From: Atopsyche davidsoni
Lineage: Eukaryota; Arthropoda; Insecta; Trichoptera; Hydrobiosidae
Length of the DNA: 64,000 nucleotides
Direction: 5' to 3'
Assembly: GCA_022113835.1 (NCBI GenBank)
Contig: JAILWY010000013.1
Location: forward strand, 15,176,001-15,240,000
Part shown: piece after piece, positions 26,295-36,125 of the stretch
How the letters are laid out: each line of letters opens with the position of its first letter
How positions within the stretch are numbered: position 1 is the stretch's first letter
The notes under the pieces: generated by a model
What the model saw: the letters and a program-made list of their open reading frames with translations, nothing else
What the model was told of the DNA's origin: nothing
The model's database searches: none
Position numbers and translations under genes: made by a program

Positions 26295-28845
26295 TACAAA
26301 ATGGAAATGGTCCTGAATAATATGTTAAATATTAAAATAAACTTTAGAAATATTCTTTGTGGAGAGATTCACTCATGCTCAAAGAACATCAGAAACAATC
26401 ACGCGCCATTACTGCCTGAAAAAATCTTCCCTCTGTGTCGTTTTTCTCAAATCCACAATGCTTTATGTCTTCAAACGCGAGCTTTCCGCACAAAAAGGAA
26501 CTTTCAAATACATGAAGACAATGAAAATATAACAAAATCATACAAAATTCAATCATATTGCTTAAAATAAATTGAATTGTATTGAGATTGAACAAAATAT
26601 TAATTTGTAGCAAAATCTTTTAATGTTTTTCATTAAAAAAAAAATTTAACCAAAAATAATCGATTACGATAAAATGTTAGAGTTTTTTAAAAATACATTA
26701 TTGTAAAAAACAGTTTTTTATTAACAATCTGATTAATATTTTAATATTGAAAATCTAAAGAAATTCTCAAATAATCCACTTTTTTTCCTATTGATTTAAA
26801 ATTTGTTTAATATGTAATCGATTTTATATGGACCTATGAGAAATTCATTACACTTTTGGCCCCATTTTCATATGTGTCGTTATATGTGTTAGTTAGTTGA
26901 TGACAGAAAAAGCCATGGATGAAAATATATATCTAATGTAGTACGGGAAAAAACGCGGACTTATAAAATATTGAAAATTATTTATCAATTTCATTTAAAG
27001 TTGTTTCAGTAATGGCACCAAAGGTTTTTGACAAAGTGAGACGAACAAAAAAATTTTTATACTCAAAAACTGAGTTTATAGTATTTATGTTTTTAGTTAA
27101 GTAGATGGTAAACCTAAAAGAAGTAAGAGTAACACTTTTCTTGTCACCGCTGTTATTTTTTGGACTCCTGACTCGGTGGGGGAGTTGTTAATAATTTATA
27201 GAAAAAAAGGGTAACTGGTTGAAAAATCGAGATTCCTTCACATGGCTTGCTTCTACTGATATTGTTTTTTAAGCTTTTGGCAAAAATAATAATACGGAAA
27301 TAAATTTCTGATTTTATTTTAAACGTGTAAATATTAATTAAACACACAGTATTTAATTAATATTTACACAGTTTAGATTCGTAAAATAATAATTTAAAAA
27401 AACATATAAGAATTATGTATTATATAATTAACTCTTTATTTATTTACAAATAATAAATATCAATACTGAATAAGAGATAGTTTACAAAGAGACAGGGATT
27501 CACATGTTGTAATTTATCAATAATTTATTTAATTCACGGCAGAAAGAAAATAAAAATTTTCATGTGTAAAAATTGTAATTTTAATTTAATATTTTATTTT
27601 ATGTTTAGAAGTGATTTATATCATTTATATGCTACTAGTTAAGTCTCACCAATTGGAAACGTCGTGGGGTAAAATGGCTATGTCACTTGCTATGGGTGTT
27701 ATCAGAATGATACTCACAATACGCAAACTGTACAGTATTACTTGAATAGCAAATATCGCTTTGATAAAGTACAAGATCATGCTGTTCTTGGTACAATATT
27801 GCACCTGTGCATTCTGCTTGTATGGTTTAGTTTGTAAGAACATTTGTCATATGACTGAGTATTTTCTTTGAAAGCGCACTAAGATATTGCTAACGATTTG
27901 TCTAAGATACAAAACAACTAATGCAACAAACAATACTAAGGAATATGTACTAAATAAATACATGCAATAAACTTATATAGTTAAGGTTATACTTTAAAAA
28001 CTTAATCGTCTTTATTAACGTTTATTAAACTGCACGAAATAATGAAATACTACTTTTTATACAAACTCGTTAAGGATGGTATGTATAAAATTTCATTCAC
28101 TGTATGCATCAAACATTATAAATAATATTTGTAATATAATCTATGTGATTTTAAATATTAATTTACAATAAATATTTTAAAAAGTTACTTAAAAGAAACA
28201 GAATCTTTACATATTATACTGAAAATTTTCTTTTTACGGTATCAATCATTGAATTATCGAAAATGATTTAAGTAATCTAAAAATGGATTTTGATGGAATG
28301 GCGTTAGATACAAACTCATTCTCGAGTGAATATATTTATTATAATTCTCGATAAGTCTTAAAAAAAATTAAAATCATTTCAATGCACGCTATAATATCAT
28401 AATTTTAATATATACAGTGAATAATAATTCCTTTTCGTATCCCATGTCTGAAGAAGACAACATATATTTAACTGGGACAAATATGTCTATTACATATTTG
28501 GCCTTTCATAAAAGATGAAAAAAAGCAAGCCTCTGCATACTTTTAATAAAAAAATACATTTTAAGTATGCATGTAAACAACATAATAATATAACATAGAT
28601 GTTTTATAAACCGCCTCACAATAAATTCCATAAGACACCATTTTTATAAATCAGTGAAGAAGTTCTGTTAAGTAAAAAAAATCACATCAACTGAAATGTC
28701 CGTAGTAGTGGAAACACAATGAAAAATATTTTTTTGGTATTTCAATGTTATGAGAAATATTATCCTGGTATTTCAATTTACAGATATTAAAAAAAAATAT
28801 CTCGACAGATTGGATCATTTTGAATTACTTATATTTGAATTATTA
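26295..28845. other. No gene seen
   Basis: A minus-strand frame at 27646-27843 is hydrophobic (KAIFAIQVILYSLRIVSIIL) but has no splice support and no recognisable family; treated as chance. Confidence 0.45.
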
Positions 28846-29069
28846 CTAATATGATTAGGCACATTAGTTCATATATAGAAGATGACTTAAATAAACTCTC
28901 AGAAAAATATCATCGTGATTTGTGTGGGATTTGAACCCACATCTCCTGGTTTACATGACCGGTGTACGTACCCTTGTACTAACGAATCACTTCCGTTTAT
29001 CGAGAATTTTTAACAGTCATACTCTACATATGAATCAATGTGCCCAGGCCAATCAATATTTGGTGATTT
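28846..29069 (-). repeat. tRNA-Thr-like repeat, copy A
   Basis: Reading on the minus strand, this matches copy B at 51394-51642 for most of its length at high identity by eye. One end carries CTAATATGATTAGGCAC; the other end falls off near 29069. The unit includes the tRNA-like core at 28915-28990. Confidence 0.75.
28915..28990 (-). tRNA. tRNA-Thr(UGU)-like sequence within a repeat, probably not functional
   Basis: The 76-nt sequence folds approximately as a tRNA. The acceptor is GTGATT paired with AATCAC, the T arm GTGGG/CCCAC carries a TTCAAAT loop (an exact B box), and the anticodon arm GGT CATGTAA ACC places TGT at the anticodon. It resembles tRNA-Thr(UGU) through CATGTAAACCAG. Faults: A instead of the universal U33, a mismatch in the acceptor stem, and a weak D arm. 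Being embedded in a repeated unit it is best read as a SINE-like promoter head or tRNA pseudogene. Confidence 0.6.
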
Positions 29070-29176
29070 GAAAGCACTGGACTTTTTGAACAAAGTAACA
29101 AGTGAAGCGATTTTAGTCCCACCTGGACATTATTTTTAAAATCTATTGATTTAGCCAAGACGCGCACCTCATATTT

Positions 29177-29332
29177 ATATCAATTTACGGATTGGTCAAT
29201 CAGATGCGTATTTATTACCCATTACGGGTTTATTATATTATTATTAATATGATTAGGCACATTAGTAATAATATAATAAACCCGTAATGGGTAATAAATA
29301 CGCATCTGATTGACCAATCCGTAAATTGATAT
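29177..29332. repeat. Perfect 67-bp foldback hairpin
   Basis: Arms at 29177-29243 and 29266-29332 are exact inverse complements by eye, with a 22-nt loop (29244-29265) that contains ATGATTAGGCACATTA, the end motif of the tRNA-like repeat. One arm plus the loop recurs at 51353-51415. This is a foldback MITE or a small RNA-forming hairpin. Confidence 0.88.
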
Positions 29333-30689
29333 TATATTTGAATCATATTTAATCAACTAATGTAAAAAGCCCGATGGCTACGAGATTTTCATAGAGTTAC
29401 TATTGGGCCTCTACGGCACGAAAGCTGCAAATAGTGAGAATTTTTATAATTTTCCGATTGTTTGTTTGCATAAATAAGCTGATAACAGTACAATATCAAT
29501 TATTCTGCTGTCAAAGTTGATAAAACGAAAATAAGTTAAAAATGTATCATAGTAGTTTTCTTGTAAAAAAAAGTGTGTTGTTAAAAAAAAGTTTTATTAC
29601 GGTTGGCTAATAAGGTAAATAATATTAAAAAAGTAGGATAATTAACCGAAGAGTTTAACATTTAATAACATACTAACAAATGTCTACCAGACGTTATTCT
29701 TTAATTAAGAACATTGCCCACCCTGGCGTGGAGGGTGTTATTGTTCGCAAACGTCTTTCTTACAACCTGTGTTTTTGTGTTTACTGGCAAGGAACAAACA
29801 CACTTCATAGCCACTCAGTTCAGATGGCTTCATCTAATTGAAATTTTGACTACATTTACTCGTGCATGCAAATAAAAAAAATAATAAACCGAACCAAATA
29901 AGAAACTATACAATATAAAAAATACACCACTACTGTAGATGAAAAAAGGTACTACAGTGTATTATTTTGATTCAAGTTAATTAATTTATGAATTAAAAAT
30001 AATGTTCATTTCATTCAATTGAATTGTGTTTTTTTTTTATTGAAACAGAATATTGATCATTGCAAAAAAAACCAAACCAAGATAAATATTACGTCGGGAA
30101 CAGTTCAATTATTGTCATGTTTAACATCCGTTTGTTGATTCTCAGATTTAATTACATTTTAGAATTTACACTAGAAAACAAATATTGTTGCATCATAAAC
30201 GTAAAAGTGGTTTGTCATGACAGACTGTTAGATTTCCAAATTGATTTCGGTGAAAGTAAAACATAACAATACAAAAAAAAATATTGGTAATATTCATGGA
30301 GTTTGTAAAGGTAATTTTTATTCTTTTTCACAACCTTGGTTTGTTTTGGTGATGAGAAGTATAACACTACTATGTGAAAAGCTTTAAATATATTTCTTCG
30401 GGGTTGTGTCTTTTATATACAGAAAATAAAAAACTAGAAACAAGTTTTTTTTGGCCATAAAGATTTATTTTTCCTTTCACTAGAAAAAAATATATAATTT
30501 GACATGAATTTAAAAAAAAAACCTTACCTTACTCGCATCAAAATTTGAGATCCCATAGTCACCAGACAAACGTTCTAGTTGTTGAATTACAAGCCAACAT
30601 TAGTATGTGATGTAAATATTTTTACTTTTTTTAATTTGCGATGTTAGTTAGGAACAGAAATATGTCCTTTTAACGCCTGCCTACTGTCT

Positions 30690-30800
30690 TGGTGACGTTT
30701 CAGATGTGGTTAGGAGGGTGGAGTTGGATTGTGGGAGGTGGTGAGGAAGAGGGAGAAAGCGGAATGGAGTTTGGGAGGTTGTGGGATTTGACCAACGTGG
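30690..30800 (+). other. G-rich, strand-asymmetric tract
   Basis: A run of GG and GGG clusters (TTAGGAGGGTGGAGTTGG, GTGGGAGGTGGTGAGG) is nearly free of C on the plus strand. Such sequence could form G-quadruplexes. It is not part of any recognised gene. Confidence 0.4.
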
Positions 30801-31116
30801 GATGAAACATTTCCGAAGGTTGTAGTTTAGGAGTATTCTGACGATTGATGTCTTGAATAAAACTGCGTTTTAGTCTAGTTGGAAATCAAAATTATTGTGA
30901 AAATCATGAATTATTTAAGTTAATACAAATCTGTTTATAATATTAATAAAACACTGAAAAAAAATTTACGTTTGTTTATCAATCATAAAATCAATCTATC
31001 AACAATTATAAAAATGATTGATAAGGATATAAATTAATTATTTAATTAAAACTCATGAAGCATATGCTGTCGTAAAATTTAAAATTTTATCAAAAATATT
31101 GTATTAATACTTTTGC

Positions 31117-31156
31117 AGATTTTCAATTTTGCTTAAAAAAGCAAAATTGAAAATCT
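31117..31156. repeat. Perfect 18-bp hairpin
   Basis: AGATTTTCAATTTTGCTT and its exact inverse complement are separated by AAAA. No flanking target duplication is evident. Confidence 0.85.
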
Positions 31157-32177
31157 TGCTTTAAGCATTTGTAGATATAAAATACAGAATTGTTTTTTGT
31201 AAAAATTTTAAAAACTCTTTATTTCATTAGGCAGCTATTAACGTCCTTAAAAAAGCAACACGCGAATAAGATAAACGAAATTTGCGAACTCACAACAGAT
31301 CGGTTCTTGGTAATTTATGATAAAATATTTGTTAATTAAGAACCAAATTAAATTAATCCATGCTTTGATGTAAATAAATTGTCCTTAAAATATGAGTATA
31401 TTTGTTTGAACATTGCTGATAAATTTACGTAATTGCGGCTTAATCTGGCGTATAAGATGTATTATTCCGTATTTGAGTTTGGTTAAATGGCTGCGGTTTA
31501 AATGGGTATTAGAAGAAATTCAAGAAGACAATTTGATAAACGAAGTATTATCATTTGTGTATATTTTGAAAATAAATACTAAATTATAAATGATGAATGA
31601 AACATTTTTATAAAGCCTACATATTTTGTTTTACCACATTACACACATTCAATGTTTTTATTATTTTGATGACATATTAACATTTTATTGTTAACAAGTT
31701 ATTCATTTTAGTCAGAAGATTTCTTTGGATTAATTTTGAAACTTCTTGATTCAGTGAAAAGCATTTGATTTTCAACGAACGACGCAGAAAAGCTACAGCA
31801 TAGATACTTATAATTATACAAGTGAAAAAATCATATCTTAAAGAATATTTATACTTGAATAATGACTTAAAGCCAAATTTTAAAGTTGGGAAACTGATAT
31901 AGAAGAACTCTAAAAATTAATATGTTTCTCTAGATTTTCTAAAGCAATAAATTTAGCCGTGTTTATTCTTTTACTTATTTCCGTTCCACTTTGTCTATTA
32001 AAGCTAGGATCCTTAGCGATAGCATCAGGTGTTTGAAGGCAAAAAAATTGTCAGTAACAGTGAAATATCTCAACATTTGCAGTTAAGATACGTGTTTATA
32101 GATGAAAAAAATGCAGCAAACCGTGAGTCGAAAAAAAGTTAACCACAGTTTCAATCTGAATATGCTTTTTTTAAACA

Positions 32178-32179
<2 letters not shown>

Positions 32180-32209
<30 letters not shown>
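32180..32209. repeat. (AT)n microsatellite
   Basis: About 30 bp of pure AT dinucleotide followed by CTAGTAAACAGG. Confidence 0.95.
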
Positions 32210-32211
<2 letters not shown>

Positions 32212-32597
32212 AGTAAACAGGTGTTTGGTGTCTTTGCTCGTTAGAAACATAATACTAGTTCCAAAAACATGGGTATTCTTAAGAGAATTTCTTTACCTGA
32301 AACGACATTGGAGTATTTTTTCCATAGAAATATTTTAATATAATCCATAAACTTGAGCAGAGACGGATTTTTAGTTTTTGATCTAGTTAAAAAAACTTGA
32401 AAATTTTCCAGGCACACTTGGGCTGGCGACATTTTTCAATGTAAGTTAATTAAATATTTGTTTTGTTAAGATTTTTTATTTACTCTGTTTTAGATATAAT
32501 ATTTTTTATACAATTTTTTTCTACTCTACTGGTTAAGTTTTTTTTACAATTTATTTATAATATAGACTTTTTAATATTAAATAAATTTAAAACGTAA

Positions 32598-32730
32598 ACC
32601 TTTACCGCGATCGGCCTGAGGAAGGTTATCAGTACACCCCAGATAGTAGCTTAGTGTCTACGAAGGAAACCATGAGGCTTGCTTCTATCCTACCTCCCTG
32701 AGGATTTGCTGATCGGTTACTCTAAAACAT
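32598..32730. other. GC-richer patch, unassigned
   Basis: From ACCTTTACCGCGATCGGCCT to GCTGATCGGTTACTC the sequence is compositionally unlike its neighbours. It contains a CGATCGG...CCGATCAGC-type relation between its ends (GATCGGCC and GATCGGTT in direct orientation). No frame is convincing. Confidence 0.25.
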
Positions 32731-34595
32731 TAAGATGAACTACAACGTCATCACTGTAGTTAATTTATACGTATATCTCACGGTTAAGACTCTAAGCTCA
32801 CAGTAGATATATTGTTATCTAACGTGTCAAAGAGGATTCAAAAGCATTGAGTGTATGTTTTTAAGTTAGAGCTCAATTATTGAAATCGAATCTACAATTT
32901 AAAATATGGGCAGTATTAGTGTATCCTTACTCCATAAGCGGAAAATTTTCAAGTTTTAATGATTTCAAAATTAGAAAGAAATTTGAGTTTTAAGCTTCAA
33001 AAAAAAAAACGACAGAAAAATAACTACTAAAGAGTATTCACAGCTACGAGTATATGGCTGAATCAAAGAGAATCCAATATAAAACCCTACAAAATTTATT
33101 TTTTTCCCATCACATTTATTTAAGTTTTCTTGATATCGTATAGTTCTGCTTAAAAAGCATACCAGGTGATTTAAGCAAAACTGAATGAGAATTTTTTTTT
33201 ACTAATAAGCTGACGAGGAAAGGGAAGTCTCAAGGGATATTATTATTTTCCATTTTTTCTTCATTATTTCGTGCTCTCGGATGGGCTTTTCATCTGTCAA
33301 AACTTTTCATCATTAATGACAGACTTATGAATAAAATATCATTTTGAATATAAAGTCTGGTATTCGATTATATATTTTTGACATTTACATAAATTTTCAT
33401 AGATAAAAAATATTCATATTAATAAACATATTGGAAAGTTATATTAAGACATCATAATAAATAAAACTTATTTAATTTTGACGATTGAAACAACAAAGCC
33501 TGTATACCTATATTTATAACCAAGTATAATAAAGCAAGTCAACAAAGCACATTAACTTATTCTTTTTAATCGAGTATTTTCAATTAATAAATCTATGAAT
33601 TAGATTGTTGTACGTTTTGCTAATTGAAAGTATTTCTAATATATTATTAAATTAAAGGTTTCAAGCAAACACGCGTGTTGGGTCTTAACATATTATATCT
33701 GAGAAATCACAACTGAAACAATACAGTATTCTAGGCATTCTGTTGACAATTTTGCTTCTGGTAAATGAAATATATAATATTCACTCTAAACTCAGTTAAC
33801 TTGTACAGGCAAAAAAAATGATATACTTTTATATAATCACACATTTGGATTTAAAATTAGTTATTTTTTCAAAATTTTCCTAGATTTTGTATAATTTCTA
33901 TTTATATATATTTCTTGTTAACTTGGTTGCTACTTATTGGTTTCTTCAGCTCAAGCGTTGAAAGTTTTATAATTTTGAGTTCCCACAACATGACAATCGT
34001 TTCAAAGTAAATAAATATAGGCGCATGTGAAGTACTAACAACTAAACAAGACACAACAGGGAGCTTGCTAATTGTAAATTGAACTTTGGGTTCAGCATAA
34101 AGAAAGCCAGTAAATTTAATTAAAGCTGCTTCACAAATGTTTCTCTTACGCACATTTAAAAAAATAATTATAAATTATACTTATTTGTTACGAAGATACT
34201 TGCGGTAATTTATATATTTCATAGATTCATAGTATTTGTTTAAACGCAATAATAAATCAAATAAATAATCAGCAACTTTTTTTAATGCTTGTGTATAGTA
34301 AAAAAATGGCTAAAGCAACATTTAAAAGGAAATTTGGATTAAAAGTAAGAAAATGTGTAAAAACCCTTCTTTGCTTTAGTTTTTTTTTATAAAAATTGTA
34401 CAGGGAAACTAATGAATGGCTTGTTCTGAACAATTTAATCAAATTAACAGAAATAAAAACAAGCTTTTATAATTTTAGCAGTGAATAAGAATATATGGAT
34501 TGAAATGAAACGCAAGCAAAAAAAAAACGTAATAATTTTACATCCAGTGTTTTTATTTAAAAAAAGTATATGGTTAATTGTTAAGTAAAAATTAT

Positions 34596-34796
34596 ATATT
34601 TTGAATAAAAATACTTGAGTGATTTTCCACATTTTTGTTTTTATTAGTGACCGGTTTCGCCAACCTTTCACGTTGGCATTATCAAACAGAGTGAGATTTT
34701 ATATAATACTAAGCAATTAGGTAAACAATTGTTAGAGGGAGAGGTTGTTGGAAAGAGAGAGAATGATTGTCAGGTGGTAAGGGCTAATGTGATTTT
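34596..34796 (-). repeat. Left inverted arm of the Penelope-like element
   Basis: 201 bp, matching 35875-36075 in reverse complement with no difference seen by eye. It includes a GA-rich segment (GGAAAGAGAGAGAATG) and the hammerhead-like fold on the minus strand. Confidence 0.9.
34649..34685 (-). ncRNA. Hammerhead-ribozyme-like motif, mirror copy
   Basis: The inverted arm places the same fold on the opposite strand. A related copy also sits in the palindromic remnant near 50020-50065, so the stem is kept in more than one copy of the family. Confidence 0.38.
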
Positions 34797-34818
34797 TATT
34801 GTTGATTGATATTGTTCA

Positions 34819-35712
34819 TTGATTGATATTGGTCAGATCAACAATATCAATCAGTGCATCAAATTCACAATGGAGAATGGAAGTAAGAGTATAAACTTTC
34901 TTGATGTAGGAATTAATATAAACTCCGAAGCTCATCACTTCAATATCTTCAGAAAACCGTCATATAGCGATAACATCATAAACTCAACGTCAAGACATCA
35001 CATATCCCATAAGCTAGCCATTTTCCACTCACTCATACACCGGCTATGTATGGTCCCCTTAGATGCAAATAACTTCAATACAGAACTTAAAATCATACTT
35101 AAATTAGCCACTAACAACGGATATAACCCTTCAACCATTCTTAAAATGTTATCGAAAAAACAAAAAACTATCTTTGTCGATATGATCTCTAAATTATCCA
35201 AAAGCGATAGAAATAATATTAATAAAAAATGGGTTAAAATCCCATTCTTCAGCGAGACTTGCGAAAAATACGGTAAACTCCTTTCTAGATCATGCAGGGT
35301 CTCATATTACAATAATATGTCCTTAGCAAAAATTCTTATCAATAATAAAGATAAGAATGATAAATTCAGTAACAGTGGCATTTATAAACTCAACTGCGAT
35401 TCCTGCGACGCCACTTACATTGGCCAAACAGGTAGATCCTTCAACACAAGGACCAAAGACCACATAAGAGGATGGAAAAAGGGAGATGAGACATCTACCT
35501 TCGGCCTCCACCTCTCGGATAATAAGCACGACTTTAACCAGAACTCCAACCTCAAAATTTTGCATATTAACAATAAAGGCACAAAACTCGATCGCCAAGA
35601 GATTTTAGAGATCAATCGCATAAAAGATAACACACCGGAGCACCTGCTTAATGACCAGGTTATTTTCAATAAGTCTCCATTATTATTCCCTATTGCTAAA
35701 TCACATCTTTAA
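34819..35712 (+). pseudogene. Penelope-like ORF fragment: RT thumb region plus GIY-YIG endonuclease
   Basis: The frame is open for about 297 codons with no internal stop, but it has no credible start and lacks the catalytic reverse-transcriptase core. Residues 27-75 hold the conserved post-palm block (INFLDVGI, then FNIFRKPSYSDN, then HKLAIFHSLIHR). A linker with LATNNGY follows at 96-102. The GIY-YIG nuclease is at about 185-280: GIY at 187-189, YIG at 200-202, then QTGRSF with its Arg, and a candidate catalytic Glu in LDRQEILEI. A Cys-x2-Cys (C193, C196) and two His (H231, H237) fit the CCHH zinc-binding insertion typical of Penelope-like endonucleases. The nuclease nicks target DNA to prime reverse transcription. 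The intact nuclease next to a missing polymerase core is typical of 5' truncation. Confidence 0.88.
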
Positions 35713-35874
35713 AAAAACATTTACTGTGCATAAACCTATTATTTACAGATAAACACACTACAGGACAAACCCAAACTCAGGATAACTGCTGCTACACCCC
35801 AAAGCCACTACTTTAATTACCCCATTAACACAAAATTTGCAATTATATAGAATCCTCCACTTGTCAGGCACATT

Positions 35875-36075
35875 AAAATCACATTAGCCCTTACCACCTG
35901 ACAATCATTCTCTCTCTTTCCAACAACCTCTCCCTCTAACAATTGTTTACCTAATTGCTTAGTATTATATAAAATCTCACTCTGTTTGATAATGCCAACG
36001 TGAAAGGTTGGCGAAACCGGTCACTAATAAAAACAAAAATGTGGAAAATCACTCAAGTATTTTTATTCAAAATAT
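35875..36075 (+). repeat. Right inverted arm of the Penelope-like element
   Basis: 201 bp, the inverted partner of 34596-34796. Read on the plus strand it contains the hammerhead-like fold at 35986-36022, and it ends in the shared Penelope terminus CACTCAAGTATTTTTATTC. Confidence 0.9.
35986..36022 (+). ncRNA. Hammerhead-ribozyme-like motif, variant core
   Basis: In order: TTGATAA (35986-35992), one T, a 6-bp stem GCCAAC/GTTGGC with a 7-nt loop (35994-36012), GAAA (36013-36016), palindromic CCGG and TC (36017-36022). This is the order of a hammerhead: CUGAUGA, stem II, GAAA, short stem III, UH. Hammerheads are known in Penelope-like terminal repeats, usually with tiny stem III. Here the consensus C3 and G8, which pair with each other, are both changed (to U and A), so pairing could be kept. 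One extra base precedes stem II, and stem I looks only 2 bp long. Activity is doubtful without a test. A mirror copy lies at 34649-34685 on the minus strand. Confidence 0.4.
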
Positions 36076-36125
36076 TAAAATGGAATTCCACCAAGTACTC
36101 TCTGTCAAAAATATTGAATTTCTTA
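36076..36125 (+). repeat. Penelope-family end sequence
   Basis: TGGAATTCCACCAAGTACTC and the following TCTGTCAAAAATATTGAATT directly abut the right arm. The same block occurs at 5950-5995, 49925-49970 (inverted), 54537-54580, and more diverged at 8735-8775 and 50830-50875 (both inverted). It is therefore part of the element rather than flanking host DNA. Confidence 0.75.

Larger units (their letters stand above)
29333..34595. other. No gene seen
   Basis: Contains only the G-rich tract, the 18-bp hairpin, one (AT)n tract and the patch at 32598-32730. The 19-mer AACAGGTGTTTGGTGTCTT near 32216 recurs near 61554. Confidence 0.5.
34596..36075 (+). mobile_element. Penelope-like retroelement with inverted terminal arms
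   Basis: Two 201-bp arms in inverted orientation (34596-34796 and 35875-36075) appear identical by eye and enclose a C-terminal Penelope-like ORF. Penelope-like elements often have terminal repeats in either direct or inverted orientation. The reverse-transcriptase palm and fingers are missing, so the copy is truncated and cannot retrotranspose on its own. The near identity of the arms suggests a recent origin or repair. A family-specific end sequence (GGAATTCCACCAAGTACTCT) follows directly at 36080-36099 and recurs elsewhere in the window. Confidence 0.85.

Noticed and set aside
25970..26320. Plus-strand 116-codon frame at the right end of the mariner
   Set aside because: It is antisense to the transposase N-terminus and runs out through the terminal repeat.
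27646..27843. Hydrophobic minus-strand frame, possible membrane exon
   Set aside because: No splice support or recognised motif; AT-rich codons often give Ile/Leu/Phe-rich chance peptides.
35323..35669. Minus-strand frames over the Penelope ORF
   Set aside because: They are shadows of the GIY-YIG coding frame, which has clear family motifs on the plus strand.
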